This document shows, piece after piece, positions 54,101 to 63,300 of a DNA stretch of 64,000 nucleotides. The stretch lies in NCBI GenBank assembly GCA_008921705.1, contig VFFE01007767.1, positions 1,316,278 through 1,380,277 of the forward strand, given 5' to 3'. The first letter of the stretch is position 1; every line of letters begins with the position of its first letter. The translations under genes were made by a program, and so were the position numbers. The notes beneath the pieces are model-generated. The model had not been told where the DNA came from and made no database searches. It saw only the letters and a list, made by a program, of their open reading frames with translations. The DNA is from Burhinus oedicnemus (Eukaryota > Chordata > Aves > Charadriiformes > Burhinidae).

Positions 54101-57100
54101 CTCAGTTCCTCACAGCTCCACAGAACAGACAGGCTACTGCACCTTCAGACAGATGGAGAGAGGAAGGATGGAAATAACTGGATGGGTTTGTGGACTATAC
54201 ATCTCCATGACCTCCAGTTACTGATAAAATAACCTTTATTTCTACTTTCCAATGGCAGTCTGCATGTCTCTTTCTAACCTTTTGGTGACTTTAAAAAAAA
54301 AAATCTTTGGTACTCGGATTTTGGAGGTGTTCATGGGAAAATCACGCTGCTACATTTCTCTGCTGACCACACTAACTCCCAGATGCCTCATCGGCAGATT
54401 TGTAGTTCAAAAAGGTGCAAGGGAAAGACAGCTATTTTGCAAGTGCCAGGGACAAAGACTATTTTGGTGAATGAAGAACATACCCAGCCTCTCACTCTTC
54501 TGACTTGACATGGCCCCCTCCCCACTATTCTTTTTTTAAAGGTAGCTCTCCTCTTGTATTTATTGTCAAGCAGTTCAAGGAGTCTTGGAAAACATTTGAT
54601 AAGGGTTGTTTGGTTCCTAAGCTAGGATAGAGGTACTTCCAAGGTCTAGAATGATTCTATCAGCTTGCAGTCGTTAGCCTTATTAAGGAAATAGGTGAGT
54701 AAGTATCACGGTTTAAGTGAAACTCGTTCTGAGTTTCAACCCGTGGAAGAAACCTGGAATGAATTTGTAGAGGGGGGGGGGAAAAAGCCTGAGAAAGAGA
54801 GAGGAAAGAGATGATCTGTCAAAAGTGGCATGAATTTCACTCATGCTCATAGAATGGTTAGAGTTGGAAGGGACTTTGAAGCTTATCTAGTTCCACCCCT
54901 GCTGCTGTGGGCAGGGACACCTTCCACTAGACTAGGTTACTTGTCAGAGGTAACTGGAAGACAATTACTGCCCTCTTGGGCAGATGAAAGAGTGTGCAAG
55001 ATACCAAGTGTCTACAAGTTACTGTTCATAATGGATACATGGTCTAACTTCAGGTCCTTTGGGGTACTAGATCTCTAAGAAGGGAGAAACGGTCTTCTAA
55101 AGTTCACATGAATCACCTCCCTAGTCTTCATGCACCTGAGAAAGGTTATTCCTCCCAGGATGATCCCTGCAGTACATAACTGGGTCTGAACACGCCTGCA
55201 TGCTCCTTTCCTTGGAAGGCTGAACCTTTCAAATACAGCTCTGCTCTAAGAGCAGACCACGCAGGGTATGATGGAAGAGCACGCCACTAGAAGTCCCAAA
55301 CTAGTCCCAAACACAGTCATACCTGGGCTGTGAAGCAAACTTAACAGGGCCAGAAATTTTCACATATGTGGTTAAGTGCTGCTGGCAACCAGTGAACTGA
55401 AACTAGGGAAAAGCTAATAAGCAGAGTTTTCCCTAAAAGGAAGATACTGAGCAGTAAGATAGGTATGTAAATCAGTATAGGGAACTTGATATTTACTCTA
55501 TTGGCAGAAGAAAGTATGTCAAAATAAAACCGAATTTGAGATAACTTGGTTTTTTGATGAAGATTTCCACAGGAGTACCAATGCAGTATCTGAAAAGCCT
55601 TGTACTACTGCAACTAAGCCACCTGACAGTACCATAAAGTTATATCCATACTAGCGAATTAGATGGGTCTTGGACTGTCATCTGGGATCAGTTCTAGTTA
55701 GAATAGAATAACTTGCATCCAAATTAAGTTCTCCTCTAAAACAGGATGCTCATATTCAAAATTCTAAGTAGGCATAGTAACTGGCCTGAGTTAACGCCCT
55801 GAACCTTGCCCAGAAGGCAAATATGGGAGACAGCTAACTGGCCCAAAGCAAAACCACAGAAGGGACCATTAATGAGCTCCAGTGACGACAGTTGCTATCT
55901 AGCATTGCACTGTTTTCCAGTAGAAACGTAGTCTAAGGCCAATCTGTGTGCGATGACTTAGTCATGAGAATTATTTAAAACCTTCCCACCAGGATAATGG
56001 GTTCTCTAGACTTTGTCCAGCAGGCGAAGATAAGCTTCACTTGCCTGAAAAAAATCTAGAGAAATGGGAGGACAAGCTGCTGTCCCTAATGATTCCAAGC
56101 ACTCAGTTTCCAGGAGCAACACACAGAACACTGTATCAGCTGTCACCAGAGTTAGTGGCAATTAATTTAGATTTTCTTAAATTAATTTGAACAACTTTGC
56201 TTTTTTAACAGCACATTACTGCAGACAGTGAAATTAGTTTATTTCATTAAAAAGTCCAATTATTAAACTGTCTCTGTACTTGAGTTACTCAGCATCTACT
56301 ACACTTTATAAAGTGCTCTCAAGTTCTGAGACAAAAAGAAATACAAGTCATCTTTATGAATCTTTTGGAGGCACCAATGAAAGCTTTCAGACTCAAGCTA
56401 TTTGAGATACTGAAGTAATAATGTGTAAGATACTACTAATACTAAGTGCATGCTTTCATTCTTATATGGATGTTTTTCCAGTTTAAAGTGAAATCAGATG
56501 CCTGGTACAGATAACTTTCAGATCGTTATTCCTCATAACCTAGCCTATTATGAACCTTGATGTTTGAAAGCATTAATAAAAAAAGACTCCAAATGATTAA
56601 ATTCATTCATGTTAGCACTGTCTTCATTGACACTCTTGAAAGCAGATGGCTGTTTTGAAAAGCAGTATGACTTTTCAGCTGGATTAAGTCTCAAAATCTG
56701 GATCATTAATACTAGCTTCTAATGCCAAATATGAAATGGACTAAAACTTTAATTCTGTTGCACTGCTTCACAGATCAAAATCCTTTCAGATCAAAGTTAA
56801 AATTTTGAGTTTGAAAACTCTGAATAATAACCCCCAAATTACAATGAGATACAGATTAAAATTTATATTTGGTAAAATTGTAATTAAAAGATGGTCTTGT
56901 GAACATTTCTGATAGTGACAATATTGATCTACATTTAAAACAACACATGGTGGTCTTACATTTTATTTAAACAGAAAAACTACATGCAGAGAAGAGAGTT
57001 CATATCTAACTCACTGAAGGCTTCCCAAGCTACTCTGGACTTGGAGGGAATTCCAAGATCTCTCTTCAACACAGAAGAGCAGAGAGGGAGGCAGCCAAGC

Positions 57101-57213
57101 AGCACCACAAAGATGGCTGGCAATATCTTCAATTCCAAGCACCCTGAAATCATGCTTTTGCCTCTCTTCCACCTTAAAAGATGGCTTTAAAACTGGTTTT
57201 ACAAAAGTAACAG

Positions 57214-57246
<33 letters not shown>

Positions 57247-58403
57247 GTCAACCCAAGTGCTTTATATTCACCAAGTGTTGCTTTCAAACTGGAACTTGAG
57301 ATTCCTAGTAGATACTGGTTGAAGCCATCAGAAAATTACTAAACATTGCAAGACAAAAAAATAACCCCCCGAAACCAACAAAAAACCTCCCAACACGTGA
57401 CTATGCTGAAGTCTTTACCTGAAATTCCAACCCAGAGAAGTGAGCAGGGAAGATGGAAGGAAGGATAACACCACCACTACCACCCCCCGCCTTTTGGGTA
57501 TCATATTTTAGATGATTTTTAGAGGCTTTTCTGATTAGTGCAGCTTTAGGGCTTATTCAAAGAGATCTGGGGCTAAGAAAATTAGCACTGATTTTATTAA
57601 GGCTTTTCATATATCCCAAGTTCTGCTCCCCACCCCGTGCCATCCATACAAATTTTACACTGGCGCCGTATGACAGCTATCAAGGCTGATTTGAGGGATT
57701 TCCAATATTTGCTTTTGACTTTACTGTTGTTTATGGAAATTCACATTGGCAAAACCTGTTTCTTTGTTAGCAGGAACTTTACATTAATTGTACCCGATTT
57801 TTCATTTCTCACACAATACAACTTTTATTGTTTGAAATCTCTTGTAAGTGAAACACAGAACATTCAGTGATCAGACCAGAAGAGTCACCTGCACCATTCA
57901 TATACACATACGCAGACATCTCCAAGCTAGCCCAGGATAAAGCAGCTTCAAGCCTCAGACTAGCTGAAAGACAGGCAATCATCCTAGTAAGACAAAGGAC
58001 CTTATGGCCCCCAAGTTAGTGTCTCTATATCATGCAGACATATCATTTTACTTAAAGCTAGCTTGGATATTTAGAAGAGTGCAGCCTTGTGAATTGCAGA
58101 CATATAATAAATTGCTCATGCAAAAGGGAAAAAGTCTGAAGTGACTCTTATTCCATAATTACTCATTTAAAACTTTTAACTTTCTAAAAAAGATTGGCAT
58201 TATAATATTTAAGAAGAGATCCCACACCCTGACAATAATTAGTATATTACCTGATGGTATTTCTTCAGTATGTTGTGCATTTCTGCTACATCTTCACTTG
58301 TTATAGTTTTGATGATATATCTTTTGTCATAAGATGTATGAAAGCGGGCACCGCTGCGTGCTTGGGAATCATTGGCAAGGGGTGCACTTCTTGTCAATGA
58401 ATT
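27036..58403 (-). CDS. PIP4K2A: PIP4K2A, exons 4-10 (C-terminal 293 codons plus stop); gene continues beyond the right edge
   Basis: This encodes phosphatidylinositol 5-phosphate 4-kinase type 2 alpha, which phosphorylates PI5P at the 4-position to give PI(4,5)P2 and works as a dimer on cytosolic and internal-membrane pools. Exons in transcript order are 58403-58251, 45665-45519, 42850-42812, 33622-33509, 30310-30067, 29046-28943 and 27116-27036. Every internal junction has AG acceptor and GT donor; all introns are phase 0 except the one between 30067 and 29046, which is phase 1. The joined reading frame gives 293 residues, exactly the number after human residue 113 of 406, and the identity is near-complete by eye. 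Human-numbered landmarks are Lys145 in RYIIKTI, DLKGS around 211-215, MDYSLL around 272, IID ending at 359, and Ala371 in the activation loop. Residues 1-113 are absent because their exons lie past 64000. The family assignment is secure; residue numbers assume a human-length N-terminus. Confidence 0.98.
27117..28942 (-). other. PIP4K2A: PIP4K2A intron 9
   Basis: This 1826-bp GT-AG intron lies between the activation-loop exon and the last exon. It is AT-rich and holds no repeat I recognise. The one structure that stands out is an 18-bp perfect palindrome at 27768-27785. Confidence 0.9.
28943..29046 (-). CDS. PIP4K2A: PIP4K2A exon 9 (residues about 346-380), IID motif and activation loop
   Basis: This 104-bp exon completes a split Asn codon and encodes [19 protein letters not shown], then a Lys/Ala/His-rich activation loop ending TVKHG. 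The Asp of IID (human 359) is the metal-binding counterpart of the DFG aspartate. The alanine at human position 371, just after the KKK run, is the residue type that separates 4-kinases from 5-kinases, which have Glu there; it is Ala here, which supports a PI5P 4-kinase. The acceptor is TTTGCAG above 29046 and the donor is GTAAGT at 28942. Confidence 0.97.
29047..30066 (-). other. PIP4K2A: PIP4K2A intron 8 (phase 1)
   Basis: This 1020-bp GT-AG intron is the shortest in the window and the only phase-1 one. It contains a run of 15 A at 29441-29455 and, just left of it, a 9-bp perfect inverted repeat (ATGGATAAA at 29403-29411 with TTTATCCAT at 29420-29428). Nothing else was seen. Confidence 0.9.
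30067..30310 (-). CDS. PIP4K2A: PIP4K2A exon 8 (residues about 265-345), core motif and acidic insert
   Basis: This 244-bp exon (81 codons plus one base) begins [24 protein letters not shown], with human Asp273, is the conserved catalytic-core motif of phosphatidylinositol phosphate kinases. A glutamate/aspartate-rich stretch follows ([18 protein letters not shown]), then a Pro/Ser-rich linker ([17 protein letters not shown]), the flexible insert typical of type 2 kinases, and then the sequence returns to the fold at [10 protein letters not shown]. It ends in phase 1, one base into the next codon, with donor GTAAGC below 30067; the acceptor is TTCTAG above 30310. Differences from human include Val to Ile in THPVG, Pro to Leu in SSPPL, Asn to Ala in DPNID and Cys to Ser in KCHE. 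Confidence 0.98.
30311..33508 (-). other. PIP4K2A: PIP4K2A intron 7
   Basis: This 3198-bp intron is purine-rich on the plus strand from about 30950 to 31900 and AT-rich from 32000 to 33000. A MIR/L3-like relic lies near its 5' end at 33176-33275. The short open frames inside it have no recognisable protein similarity. Confidence 0.9.
33176..33275 (-). repeat. MIR/L3-like ancient repeat remnant in intron 7
   Basis: Ordered blocks CCTCCACCTGTAAAATACAA, CTCACCTCTCTCTTGGGGGC and TTGTAAAGCGCTTAAGTAC match the order expected of the MIR/L3-type tail (CTGTAAAATGG, then ACCTCACAGGG, then TGTAAAGCGCTTTGAG). It lies about 240 bp from exon 7. Confidence 0.5.
33509..33622 (-). CDS. PIP4K2A: PIP4K2A exon 7 (residues about 227-264)
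   Basis: This 114-bp exon, 38 codons in phase 0, starts [17 protein letters not shown] and ends [13 protein letters not shown]. It forms the segment joining the DLKGS region to the helix that leads into the MDYSLL catalytic-core motif. The acceptor is TTTTAG at 33628-33623 and the donor GTAAG at 33508. Substitutions against human, by eye, are Leu to Phe after PT, Glu to Asp in INEGQ, Tyr to His in KIYID, Asp to Glu in IDDNN, and Val to Leu in KKVFL; most are conservative. Confidence 0.97.
33623..42811 (-). other. PIP4K2A: PIP4K2A intron 6
   Basis: This 9189-bp GT-AG intron is mostly AT-rich single-copy-looking sequence. It includes an old MIR/L3-type relic at 35655-35735, a short TTTA-type repeat near 36699-36714, and a purine-rich plus-strand tract at about 42460-42730 that becomes a pyrimidine-rich tract in the transcript. 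No gene was seen within it. Confidence 0.9.
35655..35735. repeat. MIR/L3-like ancient repeat remnant in intron 6
   Basis: GTGGTTAAGTCGCTGAGATG, then CAGGTTCATCTCTAGGCTCT and GCCACAGACTTCCTG follow the conserved order of an old repeat (GTGGTTAAGGCACTGG … GGTTCAATTCCTGGCTCTGC … CACAGACTTCCTG). The right flank becomes GC-rich and unmatched. Confidence 0.5.
42812..42850 (-). CDS. PIP4K2A: PIP4K2A exon 6, 39-bp micro-exon (residues about 214-226)
   Basis: This exon of 13 codons, phase 0 on both sides, encodes [13 protein letters not shown], identical to the human residues. It supplies the GS of the DLKGS motif and the basic/acidic stretch after it. The acceptor is TTTCAG just above 42850 and the donor is GTATGG at 42811-42806. 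Its small size makes it easy to miss in automated annotation, but frame continuity with the flanking exons and the exact family match make it firm. Confidence 0.96.
42851..45518 (-). other. PIP4K2A: PIP4K2A intron 5
   Basis: This 2668-bp GT-AG intron separates the two halves of the DLKGS motif. It contains a 13-bp unit repeated in tandem at 43933-43958 and an AAAAT/AAAT microsatellite at about 44550-44576. Otherwise it is AT-rich with nothing I recognise. Confidence 0.9.
44550..44576 (+). repeat. AAAAT/AAAT microsatellite in intron 5
   Basis: Short array of AAAAT units changing to AAAT units, ending at AAAAATC. Ordinary low-complexity sequence. Confidence 0.85.
45519..45665 (-). CDS. PIP4K2A: PIP4K2A exon 5 (residues about 165-213)
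   Basis: This 147-bp exon, 49 codons in phase 0, begins [16 protein letters not shown] and ends SVYRKYDLK. It includes VTRNVFSHR; in the beta paralogue the matching TRNVF segment recognises the nucleotide base and underlies GTP sensing. The exon ends inside the DLKGS motif, so the motif is split across the intron. The acceptor TGCAG is preceded by a T-rich tract (45680-45666) and the donor is GTGAG at 45518. By eye it differs from the human protein at a few positions: Tyr to Phe at the first residue, Ile to Asn after HG, and Asn to Thr, Ile to Val and Val to Met in the next strands. Confidence 0.97.
47965..48130 (+). repeat. MIR/L3-like ancient repeat remnant in intron 4
   Basis: The stretch contains CAGTTTTCTGTATGGAGACC, GAAATCACACAGAGTGCGTG and CTTGAGTCCCAGACTAGTAA, in the order of the MIR core and tail (CAGATGAGGAAACTGAGG … GTCACACAG … CTTGAGTCCCAGGCTAGT). 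A second, oppositely oriented trace (CTCATCTGTAAAACAGCAAC) lies at about 48207-48235. Confidence 0.5.
54772..54781 (+). repeat. G10 homopolymer in intron 4
   Basis: Ten G in a row followed by AAAAAGCC, 66 bp left of the truncated CR1. No function is inferred. Confidence 0.95.
54847..54942 (-). mobile_element. CR1: CR1 LINE fragment, short 3' end, minus orientation
   Basis: About 96 bp begin CATAGAATGGTTAGAGTTGG and continue through the GGGCAGGGACACCTTCCACT block, matching the reverse complement of the CR1 3' end. It is heavily 5'-truncated and keeps one copy of the terminal CATAGAATG-type tail. It sits in PIP4K2A intron 4, in the same orientation as the gene. Confidence 0.9.
57218..57244 (+). 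repeat. A27 homopolymer in intron 4
   Basis: Twenty-seven A in a row, the longest homopolymer in the window. No AATAAA lies within 30 bp to its left and the sequence before it matches no gene I recognise, so a retrocopy tail is not supported. It may be simple replication slippage. Confidence 0.95.
58251..58403 (-). CDS. PIP4K2A: PIP4K2A exon 4 (residues about 114-164)
   Basis: This 153-bp exon, 51 codons in phase 0 at both ends, begins NSLTRSAPL and ends ILKKYHQ. It contains [12 protein letters not shown], the N-lobe strand whose second lysine (human Lys145) contacts ATP, and the helix that follows ([14 protein letters not shown]). The acceptor reads TTGACAG at 58410-58404 and the donor GTAATAT starts at 58250. 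It is the most 5' exon of the gene in the window. No sequence matching human exon 3 (the ENMPSHFKF to DDQDFQ segment) was found between here and 64000. Confidence 0.97.
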
Positions 58404-59796
58404 CTGTCAATTGATTTAAAACAAAAAAAGCATCAAGTCAGACAAAAATATGCAACTTTTAATTAGAACAAATATAACCCATTTACATTTATTTTTAAAT
58501 CTTTTTCAGTACACCTGCAACAAGCTGAATTCTGCAAAGCATTCACAGACAGCATTATCTTGACAAATCACTTAAAAAATATTCTGAGAATAAAAGAATG
58601 TTTGGGGGAAGGTATTGACCACCAGTGGTTCAAAAGTCATTCTCAACGCTGAGTGATAATTTATTGCACTTTGTTAGGTATACGTTATCAGCTTTTAGGA
58701 AGAGAACATACAGTAATTAAAAATCCAAAAGGAACACTGTATTACAACATAACAACTATAAATAGAAGATTCATCAATAGGAGAAGTATCACTTTAAAAC
58801 TAAGCAGGATTTGCTCGAGCCAGTGTGATCTGGTACATGAACAAGATCACTGTTAGATTTCTGAGTTCTAGTACCGGAGCTACTCCAATGATTTCATATG
58901 CAGTATTAAGCACGTAATATTATTGTACAGTTTCTCCTTTTGTAAAATAGACCCACCTTCCTACAGGCTCAAGAGGGGAAGATTAGTTAACAACTGTATA
59001 GTAGTTAGAAGAAAAAATGCTAGACATTAGTGATAATTTTTAGATTGAAGCTTGAGACTACTCGCGCTTCAACAGTAGCAAAAGAAGCCTTCTCCTTTTT
59101 TCAGAAAATAAGTATTCAAATTAATTTTTTTTTAATTAAAAACAATAATAATAAATTAGACAAAGTATAACAACTTGCTTTTGGTTGGAAACATCTTTCT
59201 TTACAAGTAAGAGTTTATGCCAGTTGTTACACTTGAATCACACCATTATTTTATTTTAAATAAGTAGGAACAGCAGTAGCACAGTCATGAGAAAACTCAG
59301 TGATGTTCTTACACCCCATGTGTACCTCCACAAAAATGGACCATACTCTGAAAAGGTTAAACAAGCTAATCACAGACTGCTGGAACACTTCTGTGTTTAC
59401 GAAATAAACTTGCAGTCCCCATTTGGTATATCCCTACCCGTAGCAGAAAACAGCTCCTGCTGCTGTTCCTCTTTGTACCATACTGCACAAACAGCTGTTG
59501 CTAAATTGAAATATAATTGCTCCCTTCCACATTCACATAGCGTAATGTTCTCCTGCTAGAAGAAAAGCCACTTTCACAGAAAGTTTTAGTAAAATTTTGT
59601 ATATAAATAACCTTTGCAGATTCCTAAATAGCAAAAGTTCAGCTCTAGCAGCTACAGAATATGACGTGTTTGTGTGGTTTGATAAGGCACCATGAACTAA
59701 GTCACAAAACAGATTTACACTGGAAGAACGATGATGCTTTCAGAAAGTAATTACAAATAGGCTCAGTTTACCACAACCAGGTACCAAACCCATAAA

Positions 59797-60054
59797 AATG
59801 GCCTCAAGTTGCACCAAGGGAGGTTTAGATTGGATATTAGGAAAAATTTCTTCACCAAAAGGGTTATCAAACATTGGAACAGGCTGCCCAGGGAAGTGGT
59901 GGAATCGCCATCCCTGGACGGGTAGACGTGGTGCTGAGGGACATGGTTTAGCGGTGGTTTTGGCAGTGTTAGGTTTATGGTTGGACTCGATCTTAAAGGT
60001 CTCTTCCAATCTAGGTGATTCTATGATTCCCAACCTAGGTGATTCTATGATTCT
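59797..60054 (+). mobile_element. CR1: CR1 LINE fragment, 3' end, plus orientation, with duplicated tail
   Basis: The sequence includes the CR1 blocks TTTAGATTGGATATTAGGAA, GGAACAGGCTGCCCAGGGAA and GGTTGGACTCGATCTTAAAGG, and ends with GATTCTATGATTCT, the expected CR1 3' tail. It lies in PIP4K2A intron 3, opposite to the gene. The last 24 bp, CCAAYCTAGG followed by TGATTCTATGATTC, occur twice in tandem (60006-60029 and 60030-60053) with one mismatch. Confidence 0.95.
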
Positions 60055-60104
60055 AAATTTATTTTTATAGGAGCTATGTCTTATTTGGAAGTTTAATCGT
60101 TGAT

Positions 60105-60345
60105 AAATCTGTTCACAAGCTCCATGGACTTCAGCGGGAGCTGGACATGCAGATTCAAGCCCAGTGAGAGAAGGTCAGTAATTATTATGAAGTAATAACC
60201 TCAATCAAGAGATAAGGGCAACTCTAGCCCCAATTTAAGAAGACACTTGAACACATACAATTATGTCTCCATATTTTGGAGACCCATTGACTTCAACAGG
60301 CCTTCCTCATAGTTAAATCTTATCCCAAATGTGGGATGCTTTCTG
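60105..60345. repeat. Possible ancient amniote repeat remnant in intron 3
   Basis: CCATGGACTTCAGCGGGAGC near 60123 and CCCATTGACTTCAACAGG near 60284 carry the same GACTTCA core seen in the remnant at 2150-2215. The family is uncertain, and the two cores may be parts of one element or two. Confidence 0.3.
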
Positions 60346-63300
60346 AACTCAGTTTAATATGAAATAAAAACATTTTCCCACAAGGTTACTTTGTTCAACT
60401 GAAATACTCAGGAGTAGTAGGATAACAGTAAATCACCTAAAAGCACACAGCTATACAAGGTCTTATTAGAAGGAAAACGTTAATTATGACATGTAGGAGA
60501 AATAAATCTTTGCGCACTTCTCCCTGTATTTTTTTAGGCTTGTGCAATGAACTAGAATCAGTACTAATGCCTATGATAAAAAGTGATGTCTTTCTCATCT
60601 CTAAGGATGTGGGTGCTTCCCTGACGTTTATAAATAATTTTTCTAGATTGATCAGAACAGAGCTTTAGGGACAACCATTGCAAACTCAGCTCCTTCTCTG
60701 CACTGGCTTTTGGACAACCAATTTTAACAGATGCGAGTCCTGATACACCATCACTTCACATGGTATTGAAGAAACTAGAGAAGGGAATTTAGGTATTACT
60801 GCAGTTTTCTTTACCTATGTTCAGATGTTTACTATTCAAATTCATTTCCCACCACTCCACCACTGAAATGTTTTTATGTACTGATGAAGTCTATTCAAGA
60901 GAACAGGTATCATAAACGGATCGAATTTTCTTAATGCTACACTTGATATCAGTACTCCATCAATTTTCAAATTGAATCATAAATTGAGTTAATCTTAGAA
61001 ACTATTGTCTGTAGAAACCCTCTCTGTTCTAGAGTCAGGACTTGTCTTTTTTGCCAGGATGTATATTTAATAGTTTAAGATGAAAAATTGATAATAGAAG
61101 TTTAAAAAAAATTGTGTAAATTCAGTTACCTTCATCACAAGCTAGAAAATACAACACAAGAATTATTTTGAATTTGAAAAGCACTAAAGCATGGGTAATC
61201 ATTAGTGTATGTACTGAGCTAAACTACTGCTAAGTTAGTAGGCTGTAATTCACTTAGCAATAATAAAGGCTACTGGGTAATTATTTGTTATTGTTCCCAG
61301 CAGAAAAAGGTGCATTATTCTGAGGTTAACTATCGCAATAAAGCAGTAACCGCAGTTTTCTGAATGTATTTTGCCCAGAGAACCCTACTCTTCAAACTGT
61401 AAGCCATGTGGTATAAACCTTGAAAGCAATTAACCTGGGGGGAGACTTAAGTTGTTTTGCTATAAAAAGTTGCAAAAAAGTACACTTGCTACTCTGCCAC
61501 TGAACCTCTGAAGGAGGAGGGAAGATAGTAAGGAGGACCTGAACTAGCATTATCCTCCAAAATTTCAAATATTCTTGAGGCATATTTTAACATTCTTCAC
61601 CAAAAGACTTGTCAGATTTGAGTGAAATTCAGACCTGGGAGTACTCGGTATCTTGCTAGCAACGTCTTGACTGAGATACAACACATGGGAGGTGCCTCTT
61701 CTCTGGACTTTTCAGTTGCTGAAGCTCAATTACTAGTTCTGCGACCAGAAAGGGACAAAAATAACCACTTTTGACTTCAAACCTTCCGAATGCTGTTCCT
61801 ATAACCATTTGCTCTTTTAAAATCTGTCTCCTTTTGTCTTTGTAAGTACTATTTGCACAGAAGAGCTATTTTAAGTGTCAGGCCTTAAAATAAAGTTCTT
61901 CCCGCTTTCCAGGAACCTCTTTTCATCCCATTGTTAACCAGGAAAATATAGTAAATAGATGTATTTACATAGCAGTCCATCAAAACAAACATAAATTTAT
62001 TCAATTTTTTTCCTCCATGATGGAATATGATACTTGATGCATTTAAAAATATGGACAGCATAAGCAATAAGAAATTCTGACTTAAAAAGAAATAACAGAT
62101 GTTACGCTAAGATAATGAATCAACTAGTACTCCTTTTATCATGCTTCTTTCACTACAATTCAGGCTAGACAAAAAACAACACAGAAACTAGCCATATTCA
62201 AATAGAAATTAATACATTTAGTCATATTTTAAATCAGCTGAAGGAAACCTTGTAAAGTCACTGACTTTTTACTGATTCTTTTTTTTTCCCCAGCAATAGC
62301 TTTTTTCCTAACAGAAATGAATTCTGCCTGATTGATGACAAGTTAATCTACAAATACAACTATCACACCAAAAATGTTGCTAACAAGAGAATAATACAGA
62401 TGTAGATAATTATTTAGCACACGCTTTACTGTTTCTTAATACTTTAATGGGTTAGAAATGGTGATGCATTTATTTTTTAGTAGATGGCTATTTTATTATT
62501 AGTTATCTATATCAAGCTTAATTAAGAATGCATACAGCTATCATTTTACCACGTATATTAATTTGTTAGAAAAAAACAACCAACTTTATTCTAAGCAGCA
62601 TCTGTACAGACATGCACAGGTAATCCAAATGCCCTCTCTACAATACTCTGACTCTAATAATAACTTAGAGTTTAAGATCAGATGTTTAAACATTAAACGT
62701 GTTTAAGATGAAAACAACCTTTAATTAAACAACCTGTTTGAAATTTTATTTTTACTAAATGTCCATTGCTGTGATAACTCTCTCAACATAATGCTCCCTT
62801 CAGATACAGAATGTAGTTCCTTTGAACTTGGAAAGAGGGTGGAACATGAAGGATACTGTTAATATTACTATTTGCTGTGCTTTATTTTGATACTTGCATC
62901 AGTTTAATAAGTATGGTTTTAAAAAGCTGAAAAAATAATTTAATTACAACATACTGTGCTGATTACTAGTAATTGCATTACCGCTTTCCTGTGCTGATAA
63001 ATGCATGCCTGAGTTTTGTCTGAGAACAGTTTTATTTGTAGTGGTTAACCCTCATTTCTGCGAGCAGAGAAAAGTTCAAATTCCTTCTAAAGTAAAGCTT
63101 CTAGGTATGATGCAAAGTATGTTACCTCTCAACTATACTAGTTACATTTGTTTATAGTTAGAAATCAGTCTTCAATAAAAAACATATGCTGTTGCCTGAT
63201 CATGACAATGAATCTTGAAATAAAAAGATGACAGAAAATTGGCCTGCACTGGTAAGTCATCATCAGCAAGTAAGATGAAGGAACAGCGTCACTGAAAGGA

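Larger units (their letters stand above)
45666..58250 (-). other. PIP4K2A: PIP4K2A intron 4
   Basis: At 12585 bp this is the largest complete intron in the window. It holds MIR-like relics around 47965-48240, a truncated CR1 at 54847-54942, a G10 run at 54772-54781, a run of 27 A at 57218-57244, and a pyrimidine-rich plus-strand zone at about 51500-51760. Open frames such as those at 46923-47303 and 48736-48948 resemble no protein family I know. Confidence 0.9.

Noticed and set aside
56950..57244. Processed pseudogene ending in a long poly(A) run
   Set aside because: No AATAAA near the run and no recognised parent gene in the preceding sequence.
61120..61160. Possible exon-like TTTCTAG ... 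GATGAAG GTAACTG on the minus strand in intron 3
   Set aside because: The enclosed piece is only about 12 bases and does not encode part of the exon 3 peptide.
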